From Shewanella pealeana ATCC 700345 (GTDB taxonomy: Bacteria; Pseudomonadota; Gammaproteobacteria; Enterobacterales; Shewanellaceae), in assembly GCF_000018285.1 (NCBI RefSeq), contig NC_009901.1, positions 3,657,001 to 3,721,000 of the forward strand: a stretch of DNA of 64,000 nucleotides, given 5' to 3'. This document shows positions 1 through 9,811 of the stretch, in pieces (positions within the stretch are counted from its first letter, which is position 1; each line of letters begins with the position of its first letter). Below the pieces are notes generated by a model. It made no database searches. It worked only from the letters and a program-made list of their open reading frames with translations, and was not told the DNA's origin. A program made the position numbers and the translations under genes.

Positions 1-163
1 GACGAAATAATTTTAACCCAAGGTACTCTTCTAATGCTTTAATTTGATGACTCACAGCAGCCTGAGTAACAAACAATTCTTCAGCTGCTCGAGTGAAGCT
101 TAAATGCCTAGCTGCAGCCTCAAATGCCTTTACTGCATTTAGGGGAGGTAATCGTCTTGCCAT
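1..163 (-). CDS. gcvA: LysR-family regulator, GcvA-like, N-terminal part
   Basis: This is the first 54 residues of a LysR-type transcriptional regulator; the rest lies beyond the left edge. The visible part is the winged helix-turn-helix DNA-binding domain. It begins [20 protein letters not shown] and continues through a [28 protein letters not shown] recognition region, which closely follows the GcvA subgroup (activator of the glycine-cleavage operon in E. coli). The ATG at 161-163 is the natural start because the family opens with exactly this sequence. The effector domain is not visible, so the GcvA role is inferred from the helix-turn-helix alone. Confidence 0.8.
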   Translation of the reverse strand, partial: MARRLPPLNAVKAFEAAARHLSFTRAAEELFVTQAAVSHQIKALEEYLGLKLFR

Positions 164-344
164 AGTGATCCAGATCCCGATTTTTAATTAGTTTTTCTAA
201 TGACTATTGTTACATTTTATCGTTTGTAAAGGCCAGCCTTTTTGTACAGAATTTGCCCCAACGAAATGATACCAGTTGGACAGCCTCTACGACGTAATTG
301 GGGAGTGTCTAACAACCCAAATTTAAGCCTGGAGGCTAACACGA

Positions 345-578
345 ATGTTAAACCTAAAATCAGTATTTGTTATTGCTATACTCAGCGCATCAGCATCTGT
401 TAGCGCTGACGAAATCACAATCGACACTAAAGATATTGAAGCGACATTAACAGCTAACTTAGCAGAAAGCATGGAATTAATGCAGGCTCAGCTAACTTCT
501 GAACTTGATACCATGCTAGTAACAGATGAACAAAAGAAGAACGAAGAAGCCACCGCTCAGGTGTTATTAGCCGACTAA
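345..578 (+). CDS. Small acidic exported protein, unknown function
   Basis: This encodes 77 residues. The first 21 form a classic signal peptide (Lys near the start, a hydrophobic stretch, then ASVSA before DEIT), so the product is probably a periplasmic peptide of about 56 residues. The mature part is rich in Glu, Asp, Thr and Leu, has no cysteine, and looks helical and amphipathic (EATLTANLAESMELMQAQLT). A strong ribosome site, GGAGG at 331-335, sits 9 bases before the ATG, and a good terminator follows the stop by 26 bases. It therefore looks like a complete single-gene transcript. I do not recognise the family. Confidence 0.75.
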   Translation: MLNLKSVFVIAILSASASVSADEITIDTKDIEATLTANLAESMELMQAQLTSELDTMLVTDEQKKNEEATAQVLLAD

Positions 579-604
579 TATCGCTGCTAACTCTTCAACT
601 TTTA

Positions 605-628
605 AACCACCAGCTAGGTGGTTTTTTT
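605..628 (+). terminator. Intrinsic terminator of the small exported protein gene
   Basis: The stem AACCACC / GGTGGTT encloses a 5-base loop and is followed by a run of seven T. It lies 26 bases after the stop codon at 578. Confidence 0.85.
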
Positions 629-674
629 GTGCCTACCTAACACTCTCAACCAAATAACAGCCGTACTCTAGATA

Positions 675-705
675 CAAAAAAGGCGACTGATTTACAGTCG
701 CCTTT
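675..705 (-). terminator. Intrinsic terminator of thiI
   Basis: An 11-bp stem (679-689 with 695-705, AAAGGCGACTG and its complement) has a 5-base loop. Read on the minus strand it is followed by a run of T (the A run at 675-681). It lies 37 bases past the thiI stop. Confidence 0.85.
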
Positions 706-741
706 ACCATACTTACGCCAATAAGCGCTAGTTAGCTCATA

Positions 742-2196
742 TTAAGGGCGGTAAACCTTAACGTTGTTATAACCTTGCTCCTGTAGATATAGCGCCTGAA
801 GCTTACTCATGACACCACGATCGCAATAAAGCAGGTAATTCTTCTCTTTATCTAAGTCGGCAAACTGAGTCGCTAACTTAAAGAAAGGAATCGCTTTAAC
901 TTCGACACCATCAAGCTCTAGCGGAGACTTCTCTTCCTCTTCTGGTGCACGGACGTCAATAATGATCTCACCAGCACTAATCGCATCGACAGTTTCTGTT
1001 GCGGTAATTTTAGTATCCATCTGCGTTGCTATCTCCTTAATATCGATAATTTCAGCATCGGCAATCACACGGTCGAGCAGATCTTCAGAAAACTTTGCTT
1101 CTTCGGCTTCAACTTTCGCTAATACCGCTTTAACCGTTGGCTTTTGAGAAATCACGCCACAATATTCCGGAATTGACTTGGCAAAGTCTTCGGTGCCGAT
1201 TTGACGGCTAATATTAATGATGTCTTGCTTATCCATTGCAATCAAAGGACGTAAAATTAACTGCTCTGTACAGCGGTCGATGACATTCAGGTTAGTTAAG
1301 GTTTGGCTAGATACCTGCCCCATTGCCTCACCGGTGACTAATGCCTGAATGCCCATCTTCTGTGCAACACGCGTTGCAGCTCGCATCATCATACGCTTTA
1401 AGATAACGCCCATTTGACCGTTATCTATACGCTCAAGAATTTCTTGAACCACAGGATCGAACGGTACTGAGATAAACTTAACTTTATGTGACTCACCGTA
1501 TTTCTGCCACAAATGATATGCCACCTGCTTAACACCGATTTCGTGTTGATCGCCGCCTAAGTTAAAGAAGCAATAGTGGGTACGAGAACCACGCTTGATA
1601 AACTGGTAACTCGATACACCAGAGTCAAAACCACCAGAGATCAGTGACAACACATCTTCCTGCGTCGCCATAGGGAAACCACCTAGGCCTTCAATACGCT
1701 TATCGATAAGGTAAAGATTGTCATTATCGATCTCTAGGTGCACTGTCATATCAGGATTTTTTAAACGAACACCTGCCGCCTCGGTAAACTGATTTAATCC
1801 ACCACCAACATAGCGCTCAACTTCAATCGAGTTAAAGTCATGCTTACCTGCACGCTTTACACGTACACAAAATGTTTTGCCTGCTAATTGCTCTTTATAG
1901 GCAACTAAGGTTTGTTGGTAGATGTCATCAACAGTTGTAAAGGTGCTAACATTAACTTGCAAAACATGGGCAATACCCGGAATACAGGCTAAACGTTCAG
2001 CAAATGCTTCAACCAGATCAGGCCTATCATCTGGTACCATCACCATGATCTTGTCCCACTGGCGCTGTACTTTCGCAGTCTCATCGACTTTTTTAAGTAC
2101 GTTACGAATGTTAGTCTCAAGCATTTTGGTAAAGCGCATTCTTACCGGCTTGCTTTTCATCATGATTTCAGGAAACAGTTTTACGATAAATTTCAT
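742..2196 (-). CDS. thiI: tRNA 4-thiouridine synthase / thiamine thiazole sulfur carrier ThiI
   Basis: ThiI adenylates U8 of tRNA and inserts sulfur; the same sulfur relay feeds thiamine thiazole synthesis. The 484-residue product has the N-terminal ferredoxin-like and THUMP domains (about residues 1-165), a PP-loop ATP-binding motif SGGFDSG near residue 185, and a C-terminal rhodanese domain with YCDRGVMS, whose Cys would carry the persulfide. The long form with rhodanese is the enterobacterial/Shewanella type. The frame is open further upstream, but [19 protein letters not shown] is the conserved ThiI start, so I set the start at 2196. Confidence 0.95.
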   Translation of the reverse strand: MKFIVKLFPEIMMKSKPVRMRFTKMLETNIRNVLKKVDETAKVQRQWDKIMVMVPDDRPDLVEAFAERLACIPGIAHVLQVNVSTFTTVDDIYQQTLVAYKEQLAGKTFCVRVKRAGKHDFNSIEVERYVGGGLNQFTEAAGVRLKNPDMTVHLEIDNDNLYLIDKRIEGLGGFPMATQEDVLSLISGGFDSGVSSYQFIKRGSRTHYCFFNLGGDQHEIGVKQVAYHLWQKYGESHKVKFISVPFDPVVQEILERIDNGQMGVILKRMMMRAATRVAQKMGIQALVTGEAMGQVSSQTLTNLNVIDRCTEQLILRPLIAMDKQDIINISRQIGTEDFAKSIPEYCGVISQKPTVKAVLAKVEAEEAKFSEDLLDRVIADAEIIDIKEIATQMDTKITATETVDAISAGEIIIDVRAPEEEEKSPLELDGVEVKAIPFFKLATQFADLDKEKNYLLYCDRGVMSKLQALYLQEQGYNNVKVYRP

Positions 2197-2340
2197 TGGT
2201 CTTCCGCGAGGGGGTAGTTTAAACAGCAATTCACCAATTATAACAAGATCGCGTAGCAATTGCGTATATCCAATCTCAGTTTGTCTCGACAAAACCGTAA
2301 ATATTGGGGGTTAAATAGTCCGTTTAGGGTCTAATAAACA

Positions 2341-2377
2341 AAAACACGCAACAGAGTGGCCTCATATTGCGTGTTTT
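2341..2377 (-). terminator. Terminator after pomB
   Basis: The stem AAAACACGCAA (2341-2351) pairs with TTGCGTGTTTT (2367-2377). On the minus strand the helix runs directly into a T-rich tail. It lies 20 bases beyond the pomB stop. Confidence 0.75.
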
Positions 2378-2396
2378 CTAGTGCCTATAAAGATGA

Positions 2397-3365
2397 CTAC
2401 TGATTGACTTGGATCTCTTGCGACTCTTTAGCTTTGCCCTGCTCAATCGCAATTTCAACCCGGCGATTTCGCGCGCGATTAGCACTGGAGTTATTTTCTA
2501 CTAACGGGTCCGATGATGCCATTCCCACCACTTTCATCCGATTTGGCTCAAAGCCCTTCACCTTAATCAACTCGTGTCCAACGGCTACGGCTCGCTTGCT
2601 CGACAGATCCCAGTTAGAGCTATAGAGCTCATTAGAGATGTTCCAGTCATCGGTATGCCCAGACACAGTGACAATACCAGGCACATCTTTAAGTAGTTCA
2701 CCAACACGGCGTACCACAGGCTTAAACCTAGGTTGGAGGAAGCCTGATCCCGAGGCAAACGCGCCTTTTTCTCTAATGCGAATAATAATCTGCTGGCCTA
2801 AAGACTCTATTTCGATGGCACCATCGACAATCTCTTTATTGAGTTCCTGCGCCATCTTCTTCACCTGCTCGTTAATTTTATCTTGAGCAGAGGCTTGAGT
2901 CTTAGTTGACTGGGTATCCGATTGAGCAGCGTTTTCAGCCTTAGCTTCAGCTTCACTTTGTTCTACCGCAGTCGCCGATGCCTGACCGCCACGCTGCTCG
3001 CCCCGTTGTTGCTGAATTCCACCGGCGCTATCATCCTCACCCTCTTGAAATTCGAGCATGGGCTCTGTCATCTCATTGGTTTGCTGGTTGATGATCTCTA
3101 TCGGCGTCGGCTCTGGTTTGCCAGGCCTAAACTCTAGGGCTATCACCGAGGTTCCCTTTGGAATGTCTTTCACTTCGACTTTATTTTGTACACCAAAAGC
3201 GTACTTCATCGAACCAGCAATCTGTTTGAACTTCATCACGTCCATTTCTGAAAACGCGAGCAGTAGTACGAAGAAACACATCAGCAACGACATCAAGTCG
3301 GCAAATGTTGCCAACCAAAGCGGCGCACCTGCAGGCGGACAATCACATTTGGCTTTTTTAGCCAT
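2397..3365 (-). CDS. pomB: Flagellar stator protein PomB (MotB family)
   Basis: This is the peptidoglycan-anchored half of the flagellar stator. The 322-residue protein has a short cytoplasmic N-terminus, one membrane segment (about residues 16-38) with the ion-binding Asp23 in the context TFADLMSLLMCFF, and a low-complexity Gln/Glu/Ala linker (about 115-165). It ends in an OmpA-like domain with SGHTDDW and NRRVEI motifs. The sequence resembles the Na+-type PomB of Vibrio and Shewanella rather than H+-type MotB; that ion assignment is inference. It follows pomA by 4 bases, so the two are translationally linked, and a terminator closes the unit. Confidence 0.93.
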   Translation of the reverse strand: MAKKAKCDCPPAGAPLWLATFADLMSLLMCFFVLLLAFSEMDVMKFKQIAGSMKYAFGVQNKVEVKDIPKGTSVIALEFRPGKPEPTPIEIINQQTNEMTEPMLEFQEGEDDSAGGIQQQRGEQRGGQASATAVEQSEAEAKAENAAQSDTQSTKTQASAQDKINEQVKKMAQELNKEIVDGAIEIESLGQQIIIRIREKGAFASGSGFLQPRFKPVVRRVGELLKDVPGIVTVSGHTDDWNISNELYSSNWDLSSKRAVAVGHELIKVKGFEPNRMKVVGMASSDPLVENNSSANRARNRRVEIAIEQGKAKESQEIQVNQ

Positions 3366-3369
3366 CCGC

Positions 3370-4137
3370 TTACGCCCCTTCCAAGGTATCTATTTTTCTC
3401 GATTTTTCAGATAAGTAATTCTTGAGGAAACCTTCAATCACGCGTGGGTTCTGACCGTCTTGAATCGCCAAAACCGCATCCATGATCAGGTTACGGTTTA
3501 GCATCTCTTCATTCATTCTAAGAGATAATTTATCGGCAATAGGTAATGCGACCATGTTAGCAACGACTGCACCATATAATGTGGTTAGTAGTGCAACTGC
3601 CATCGCAGGACCAATAGACTTGGGGTCATCCATATTAGATAGCATGCCAACTAGTCCAATCAAGGTACCGATCATCCCCATAGCTGGCGCCACATCACCG
3701 ATAGATTTAAAAATCCCTATGCCGGTTCTATGACGTTCTTCAGTCAGAGCGATGTCCTTTTCCAGAGCGTCTCGCACTACATCGCCATCGTGACCATCAA
3801 CCAGCATATCAACCGCTTTTTGCATAAAGCTATTACTGATCTCCGCCTCTTCTAAAGCTAAGAAGCCCCCTTTACGCGCAGCATCGGCCATTGAGATAGA
3901 TTGTTCGATAAGATCTTCTGGTTTATCTAGCTTGAAGATAAAGGCTTTGGCTGCAATCTTAGCTGAGCCTAAAAACTGTTTAAGGTTGTACTTCATCATG
4001 ACAACAAACAGTGTACCTATCATAACAATAAGAATCGAAGGCACATTGATAAAAATGCCAATACCGCCACCACTGACCATTGCCATGATAACGAAGGCAA
4101 ATGCGCCAATAAGTCCTATCAGGGTTGCTAAATCCAA
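3370..4137 (-). CDS. pomA: Flagellar stator protein PomA (MotA family)
   Basis: This is the ion-channel subunit of the flagellar stator, an inner-membrane partner of PomB. It has 255 residues, the usual PomA length. Membrane segments fall at about residues 7-28, 32-50, 150-172 and 180-202. The large cytoplasmic loop between the second and third pairs is rich in charged residues and contains the ALEKDIALTEERHRTG region that contacts the rotor. The conserved PAMGMIGTLIGLVGML segment of the third helix is present. It is the first gene of a pomA-pomB pair transcribed away from xseB. Confidence 0.94.
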   Translation of the reverse strand: MDLATLIGLIGAFAFVIMAMVSGGGIGIFINVPSILIVMIGTLFVVMMKYNLKQFLGSAKIAAKAFIFKLDKPEDLIEQSISMADAARKGGFLALEEAEISNSFMQKAVDMLVDGHDGDVVRDALEKDIALTEERHRTGIGIFKSIGDVAPAMGMIGTLIGLVGMLSNMDDPKSIGPAMAVALLTTLYGAVVANMVALPIADKLSLRMNEEMLNRNLIMDAVLAIQDGQNPRVIEGFLKNYLSEKSRKIDTLEGA

Positions 4138-4556
4138 AACCGCTCCTCAATACCAATCAAAACACTGTCTACCACAGCCTCGAATGCTAATTGCTACCTA
4201 AATACAAACAATTAAATAAGTAGCGACAATATTATGCCTTTGATGCCACGGCAAGTGCCAAGGCGCGAAACAAGCCATTGCAATCATATTTTTAGCATTT
4301 CAACTTATATAACGACCAAAAAAAGGATCTCTTGAGTAATATTTCCGTTAAAATGCGCCTTAGTTTGCAGGAATACCTTTGATGCTTAGCGACTGAATAG
4401 CTTATCTATACTCAGTTAGCTCACGTATAATTGACTCACTTTACAGGCAAGTTTGATATTGAAAGCGTGCTTTTGCGCAAATAGTCAACGGCTTGATTTG
4501 ACCCTTGTGCCCTGCTGATATACTTTGTGTACCGCTTATTTCTAGGAATGATCATC
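4138..4556. other. Divergent intergenic region pomA | xseB
   Basis: This 419-base AT-rich gap separates pomA (leftward) from xseB (rightward) and must hold both promoters. I see no convincing operator palindrome, repeat or small RNA gene. A minus-strand open frame at 4436-4708 runs antisense into xseB and has no coding character. Confidence 0.5.
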
Positions 4557-4796
4557 GTGGCAAAAAAACCAGAAAACCTCTCATTTGAAGATTCACTTTC
4601 CGAGCTAGAAAAAATCGTTACCGACTTAGAGCATGGCGATATTGCTCTCGATGACGTATTAAAGCAGTTCGAGCGCGGAATTAAACTAGTGCGTAACAGC
4701 CAAAGCAAGTTAGAAAATGCTCAACAGAAAGTGGCCATACTAATGCAAGAAGAGGGTGTAGACTCTCTTAAACCTTATGATATTGAGGGTGAGTAA
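4557..4796 (+). CDS. xseB: Exodeoxyribonuclease VII small subunit
   Basis: XseB pairs with XseA to form exonuclease VII, which degrades single-stranded DNA. The 79-residue product is a helical hairpin with the family pattern SFEDSLSELEKIVTDLEHGD and LKQFERGIKLVR. I chose the GTG at 4557 because AGGA at 4544-4547 is well spaced for it and the family starts (M/V)AKKPENLSFE. Alternatives at 4548 (ATG) and 4527 (GTG) would add residues not seen in the family. It is the first gene of xseB-ispA-dxs; the next gene starts at the very next base after its stop. Confidence 0.93.
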   Translation: MAKKPENLSFEDSLSELEKIVTDLEHGDIALDDVLKQFERGIKLVRNSQSKLENAQQKVAILMQEEGVDSLKPYDIEGE

Positions 4797-5678
4797 TTGT
4801 TACTAGAGTCACTAAAGCTGTACCAAGAGCGTATCAACCAACAACTCGAGTTACGTATCGACTCACTTGCCGATATCGATCCGCAATTAAAAGCGGCGAT
4901 GAAGCATGGTGCCTTAATTGGCGGAAAACGCATTAGGCCCTTTCTGGTTTATGCCATTGGCGACATGTTAGGCGTTAAGTTATCCACTTTAGACTCTTGT
5001 GCAGCAGCTATTGAGTGTGTACATGCTTACTCACTGATCCATGATGACTTACCCGCCATGGATGACGATGCACTGCGCCGCGGCCAACCTACAGTTCATA
5101 TTGCATTCGATGAAGCAACTGCCATATTAGCGGGTGATGCATTACAGGCTCTCGCCTTTGAAATCATCAGTGAGCCCATCGAAAACATCACTCCATCACA
5201 GAATTTGGCTATGGTTAGAGCGTTAGCGAACGCCTCTGGGTATAGTGGCATGTGTGGTGGTCAGGCAATGGATTTAAGTGCCACCGATAAGCAGATCGAA
5301 CTCGCCACCTTAATACAGCTACACAAACTAAAAACTGGTGCGCTTATTCGTTGTGCGGTGGAGTTTGCCATCATAGCCGCAAAAATCGAGGGACAAGAGC
5401 GTCAGGCTTTACTCGATTTCGCCGACGCTATTGGCCTCGCTTTTCAGGTGCAAGACGATGTGCTCGATATTATCGCTAGCACCGAAGAGCTTGGAAAGCC
5501 GCAAGGTTCAGATACAGATTCAAACAAAAGCACCTATCCAAAGTTGCTTGGATTAGAGGGCGCTCAAGAAACTGCCAGCAGTTTGATTGAGGACGCACTA
5601 TCAGCGCTGGCCAAATTACCATACAATAGCCAGCTAATTGCAGAATTCGCCCGTTACATCATTGAGCGAAGAGTTTAA
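4797..5678 (+). CDS. ispA: Farnesyl diphosphate synthase (geranyltranstransferase)
   Basis: IspA condenses isopentenyl diphosphate with dimethylallyl and geranyl diphosphate to give farnesyl diphosphate, the precursor of ubiquinone side chains and undecaprenyl carriers. It has 293 residues. The first Asp-rich motif is [14 protein letters not shown] (near residue 85-98) and the second is [10 protein letters not shown] (near 220). GGKRIRP near the N-terminus binds substrate. The start codon is TTG, directly abutting the xseB stop, so translation is probably coupled. It sits between xseB and dxs, the standard gammaproteobacterial order. Confidence 0.95.
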
Positions 5679-5700
5679 TAAAGAGACAAAGAATCTCGAT

Positions 5701-7566
5701 ATGAGTTTTGATATTTCTCAATTTCCTGTGCTTGCACAGGCTAATACCCCAGATGAGCTAAGACAGCTCCCTCAAGCCGTGTTGCCACAATTGGCAGATG
5801 AGCTTAGAGGTTTCCTATTGAAGTCTGTTGGTAAATCAAGCGGTCACTTCGCATCGGGTCTTGGCACGGTGGAGCTCACCGTAGCACTTCATTATGTGTA
5901 CAACACACCATTCGACAGACTGGTCTGGGACGTGGGTCACCAAGCCTACCCTCACAAGATCTTAACTGGACGCCGTGAAAGAATGCACACGATTCGCCAA
6001 AAAGGCGGCGTGCACCCTTTCCCATGGCGTGAAGAAAGTGAATACGACACCTTTAGTGTTGGTCACTCAGGTACCTCTATCAGTGCCGCTCTTGCTATGG
6101 CTGTCGCTGCAGAAAAAGAGCAAGCCGGTCGTAAAGTAGTTGCCGTAATTGGTGACGGCGCAATGACAGGTGGCATGGTGTTTGAAGCCATGAACCACGC
6201 AGGTGACTTGCATAACGACATGCTAGTCGTGCTCAACGATAACGAGATGTCTATCTCAGAGAACGTTGGCGCACTCAATAACCATCTTGCACAACTGATG
6301 TCAGGCCGCTTCTATACCACGATTCGTGAAAGCAGCAAGAAAGTGCTTAAAGGCATGCCTGTTATCAAAGAGATGGCTAAGCGCACCGAAGAGCACCTGA
6401 AAGGCATGGTGGTTCCTGGCACTTTATTTGAAGAACTTGGCTTTAACTATATTGGCCCTATCGATGGTCATGACGTGGACGCTCTTGTTGAAACCATGCG
6501 TAATATGCGCAACTTAAGTGGTCCACAAGTGCTGCATATCATGACGAAAAAAGGTCGTGGTTATGAGCCTGCAGAGAAAGATCCTATCGGCTGGCACGCG
6601 GTACCTAAGTTTGATCCGTCAACCTTTGAAAAGCCTGCGGCTAAACCATCAGACCCAACCTTCTCTGAAGTGTTTGGTAAATGGTTATGTGATATTGCCG
6701 AAAAAGATGAAAAGGTATTAGGTATTACGCCGGCCATGCGCGAAGGCTCAGGTATGGTTGAGTTTTCTCAGCGCTTTCCTAAGCAATATTTCGATGCAGC
6801 GATTGCCGAGCAACACGCGGTCACCTTAGGTGCGGGTTTTGCCTGCGAAGGCTATAAGCCTGTTGTGGCAATCTACTCTACCTTCCTACAACGCGGCTAT
6901 GATCAAATGATCCACGACGTGGCTCTACAGCGACTGCCTGTACTGTTTGCTATCGACCGCGGTGGTATTGTGGGTGCCGATGGCCCAACTCACCAGGGTG
7001 CATTCGATTTAAGCTTTATGCGCATAGTACCCAATATGGTGATCATGGCGCCATCTGATGAAAACGAATGTCGCCAGATGCTATATACAGGTTATTGCTA
7101 CAATGATGGCCCAACTGCCGTACGTTACCCTCGCGGGAGTGCAACTGGTGCTAAACAAGTCGAAACCATGACGGCTATGCCAATTGGTAAAGGCTTGATT
7201 AAGCGTCAAGGTAAGAAGATTGCCATTCTTAACTTTGGTACCTTGCTAGCAAGCAGTTTAACTGCTGCTGAAGCATTGGACGCCACCGTTGCCGATATGC
7301 GCTTTGTGAAGCCACTGGATGTTGAGCTGGTTAAACAGCTGGCAGAGAGTCACGATATGTTAGTCACTGTGGAAGAGAACGCCATCATGGGCGGCGCAGG
7401 TTCAGGCATACTTGAACTATTGCAAACTCTTAAGTTACCAAAGCCAGTATTACTAATTGGTTTACCTGATGAGTTTATTAAGCATGGTGCCCCAGATGAG
7501 ATCATCAGTGAACTAGGCTTAGATGCCACAGGTATTCAAAAGCAGATCGAAGACTTTATCGCCTAA
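5701..7566 (+). CDS. dxs: 1-deoxy-D-xylulose-5-phosphate synthase
   Basis: Dxs is the first enzyme of the MEP isoprenoid pathway: it condenses pyruvate and glyceraldehyde 3-phosphate with thiamine diphosphate. The 621-residue protein shows [14 protein letters not shown], the thiamine-diphosphate motif [18 protein letters not shown] with [13 protein letters not shown], the transketolase central domain with Glu in [13 protein letters not shown], and the C-terminal transketolase domain. The frame is open back to 5638 inside ispA, but MSFDISQFP at 5701 fits the family length. With ispA upstream this gives two steps of isoprenoid synthesis in one transcript. Confidence 0.96.
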
Positions 7567-7616
7567 TCAATCAGCGAGAGTGTTTATTTCTTGAATCTGT
7601 AAGAGAATAGCTAAAT

Positions 7617-7647
7617 AAAAAGGACTGCCATGGCAGTCCTTTTTTTA
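7617..7647. terminator. Bidirectional terminator between dxs and grpE
   Basis: A perfect 14-bp palindromic stem, AAAAAGGACTGCCA with its complement, has T runs on both strands. It separates the convergent dxs and grpE genes, so it likely ends both transcripts. Confidence 0.9.
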
Positions 7648-7696
7648 TTGCCAGTACTCACTCAATGGTTAGCACAAGCTTGTCTCTAGCGAATCA

Positions 7697-8299
7697 TTAG
7701 CCTTGAGAAACCATAACCATTGCTGGGCGCAATAGACGCTCATTCAATGTGTAGCCCTTCTGCATAACCATCATAACTGTGTTTGCAGGAAAATCGGCGC
7801 TTGGTTGCATGCCAATAGCTTGATGTAACTCAGGGTTGAAGGTATCACCTTGTGGATCAACTTGAACTAGACCAAACTTCTCAACTGTGCTCATAAAGCT
7901 CTTAGCCGTCAGTTCAACACCTTCATAAATAGCTTTGGTCGCTTCAGCTTCTGCATCGGTACCTTGCAGAGCTCGCTCCATGTTATCTAATACAGGTAAC
8001 AATTCATTGATGAACTTTTCTAACGCGAACTTGTGCGCTTTTTCTACATCCATTGCCGAACGACGACGAATGTTGTCAACTTCAGCCGCTGCACGGATCA
8101 CTGAATCTTTTTGCGCATCGACTTTAGCTTCAGCTTCTTGCAAAGCCTTCTCTAACTCTTCTACGCGGAAGTTAGCTTGAGTAAGCTCATCCATCAAAGA
8201 GGCTTCATCAGTCGCTTCTGTAGCGTTCTCGTTAAGCAATTCGCCTTCTACGATCTCTTCGACTTGGTTATCTTGTGCTTTATTTGTTTGGTTGCTCAT
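7697..8299 (-). CDS. grpE: Nucleotide exchange factor GrpE
   Basis: GrpE releases ADP from DnaK in the Hsp70 cycle. The 200-residue protein has an acidic, disordered N-terminus, a long coiled coil (about residues 35-95) with the signature [11 protein letters not shown] followed by [22 protein letters not shown], and a beta domain with NPELHQAIG near the end. The start at 8299 (MSNQTNKAQ) is preferred to one 45 bases upstream because the family begins there. It stands alone, without dnaK-dnaJ. The upstream region has a textbook heat-shock promoter. Confidence 0.95.
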   Translation of the reverse strand: MSNQTNKAQDNQVEEIVEGELLNENATEATDEASLMDELTQANFRVEELEKALQEAEAKVDAQKDSVIRAAAEVDNIRRRSAMDVEKAHKFALEKFINELLPVLDNMERALQGTDAEAEATKAIYEGVELTAKSFMSTVEKFGLVQVDPQGDTFNPELHQAIGMQPSADFPANTVMMVMQKGYTLNERLLRPAMVMVSQG

Positions 8300-8345
8300 T
8301 TTTGCTCCAGCTAAAAATGCTTTGTTTCTGCATGCTCTGAGCATA

Positions 8346-8373
8346 TTATGGGGATCAAATTTAAGGTTTCAAG
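8346..8373 (-). promoter_or_regulatory. Sigma-32 heat-shock promoter of grpE
   Basis: On the minus strand CTTGAAA (8367-8373) is followed after 13 bases by CCCCATAA (8346-8353). This matches the known sigma-32 consensus (CTTGAAA, 11-16 bases, CCCCATNT) at nearly every position. The -10 lies about 47 bases before the grpE ATG. Confidence 0.88.
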
Positions 8374-8399
8374 GCCTAAAGCTGGATCTAACATAATTT

Positions 8400-9278
8400 A
8401 TGAGCAATACGTTTCACACAATTGGTCTAATTGGTAAGCCTAACCATAAAGGTACCACCCAGACCTTAAAAAGATTGCATCATTGGCTTAGTATGCAAGG
8501 CTACAAAGTCTTAGTCGAAGAGCGAGTAGCCGGTGAACTTGGCCCTCAAGCTCAATCTGTTGACCTGTTAGAGATAGGTAAGCAATGTGATTTAGCCATC
8601 GTCGTCGGTGGTGACGGCAACATGCTAGGTGCCGCTCGCGTGCTTGCGAGGTTCAATATAGGTGTTATCGGGGTTAACCGTGGCAACTTAGGCTTCTTGA
8701 CCGACCTGCCACCAGACTCATTCGAAGAAACATTATCAAAAGTACTCGAAGGCGAGTTTGAAATAGAACAGCGGTTCTTACTCGAAGCCGAAGTACACCG
8801 GCATGGTGAATTAAAGTCCAGCAACACAGCGGTTAACGAAGCGGTACTTCATCCTGGCAAGATTGCGCATATGATCGAATTTGAAGTCTATATCGACGAC
8901 AAATTCATGTATAGCCAGCGCGCAGACGGCATGATTATCTCGACGCCTACTGGATCGACGGCCTATTCACTCTCTGCTGGCGGCGCGATTTTAACTCCTA
9001 ACTTGTCTGCGATGATCTTAGTACCCATGTTCCCCCATACGCTTTCCTGCAGACCAATCGTTGTCGACGCTGCCAGTATCATCAAGTTAGTCGTATCACC
9101 ACATAACGCCGATAATTTAGAGGTCAGCTGTGATGGCCACGTCCACCTGTCTGTTTTGCCTGGTGATGAAATTATAATCAAACGTAGCGACGAAACCTTA
9201 AGACTTGTTCACCCTAAGGGGCACAACTATTTTCACGTTTTACGTACTAAACTTGGCTGGGGCAGCAAACTGTTCTAA
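8400..9278 (+). CDS. nadK: NAD kinase
   Basis: NadK phosphorylates NAD+ to NADP+ in the cytoplasm. The 292-residue protein has the phosphate-binding [11 protein letters not shown] motif near residue 70, NEAVLHPGK near 145, and the conserved [20 protein letters not shown] block near 180. It is divergent from grpE, with about 100 bases between the starts, an arrangement common in gammaproteobacteria. The stop codon TAA at 9276-9278 lies inside the first unit of a short tandem repeat. Confidence 0.95.
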   Translation: MSNTFHTIGLIGKPNHKGTTQTLKRLHHWLSMQGYKVLVEERVAGELGPQAQSVDLLEIGKQCDLAIVVGGDGNMLGAARVLARFNIGVIGVNRGNLGFLTDLPPDSFEETLSKVLEGEFEIEQRFLLEAEVHRHGELKSSNTAVNEAVLHPGKIAHMIEFEVYIDDKFMYSQRADGMIISTPTGSTAYSLSAGGAILTPNLSAMILVPMFPHTLSCRPIVVDAASIIKLVVSPHNADNLEVSCDGHVHLSVLPGDEIIIKRSDETLRLVHPKGHNYFHVLRTKLGWGSKLF

Positions 9279-9317
9279 GTTCTTAAGTTCTAAGTGCCTA
9301 AGCTCTAATCCTTAAAT
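9273..9317. repeat. 15-bp tandem repeat over the nadK stop codon
   Basis: There are three imperfect 15-base units: TTCTAAGTTCTTAAG, TTCTAAGTGCCTAAG and CTCTAATCCTTAAAT. The first contains the nadK stop. Each unit is itself a near-doubling of a 7/8-base TCTAAG motif. Confidence 0.75.
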
Positions 9318-9715
9318 ATTGCCGATATGCCAAACTAGAGGCTATCGGCAACACTATCGCCCGCTTTACTCTCTCGTAAACTTCATTACATTCACTGTTA
9401 GTAAACTACAGCTTTTACTACTGCATAATTTTATGCGTAAAAGTAGAAACAATTCTTAGCAAATCATTAAACTCGCCAAAACATTAACTTAGATTAATAA
9501 TGAGAAATAAACTCAGAATGGCGACCACGAAAACAAGACACCGATCACACTGACAGTATAAAGTAAAACCATCTTCCAGTATCGAATAAGAAAGTTTACG
9601 ATCAGCTTACTCGCAAATCCCACTCGAAATGACCTCCAGCAGATACGTTTGTCGATAAAAATGTTGCGAGCAGTCCTAACAACATGACAATCTAGCATTA
9701 AGCACTACATTTTAG

Positions 9716-9729
9716 GTGACACAGGTCAC
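9716..9729. promoter_or_regulatory. CRP-like site 1 upstream of lldP
   Basis: GTGA-N6-TCAC (GTGACACAGGTCAC) matches the CRP core symmetry exactly. Its centre is about 265 bases before the lldP start and 35 bases from site 2, so the two are about 3.3 helical turns apart. Confidence 0.6.
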
Positions 9730-9750
9730 ACCAATACCAAATGCAAAACC

Positions 9751-9764
9751 GTGACAGATCTCAC
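9751..9764. promoter_or_regulatory. CRP-like site 2 upstream of lldP
   Basis: GTGA-N6-TCAC (GTGACAGATCTCAC) is a perfect CRP core, extended on the right by ACA (TCACA). CRP control of D-lactate oxidation has been reported in S. oneidensis, which agrees with this site. Confidence 0.65.
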
Positions 9765-9797
9765 AATCAGCATTACCAGGCATAATGACAACTGAGC

Positions 9798-9811
9798 ATG
9801 ATCCAGATCAT
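9798..9811. promoter_or_regulatory. FNR/CRP-like site 3 upstream of lldP
   Basis: ATGATCCAGATCAT is a palindrome that fits the FNR form (TTGAT-N4-ATCAA) at TGAT-N4-ATCA, and also the CRP core TGA-N6-TCA. It could bind either regulator; in Shewanella both use closely related sites. Confidence 0.5.

Noticed and set aside
1922..2314. A 130-codon frame antisense to thiI
   Set aside because: thiI is a certain gene on the other strand and fully explains the openness.
9513..9698. A 61-codon minus-strand frame with a hydrophobic C-terminus upstream of lldP
   Set aside because: No ribosome site, no family resemblance, and it lies in a regulatory gap; chance is more likely.
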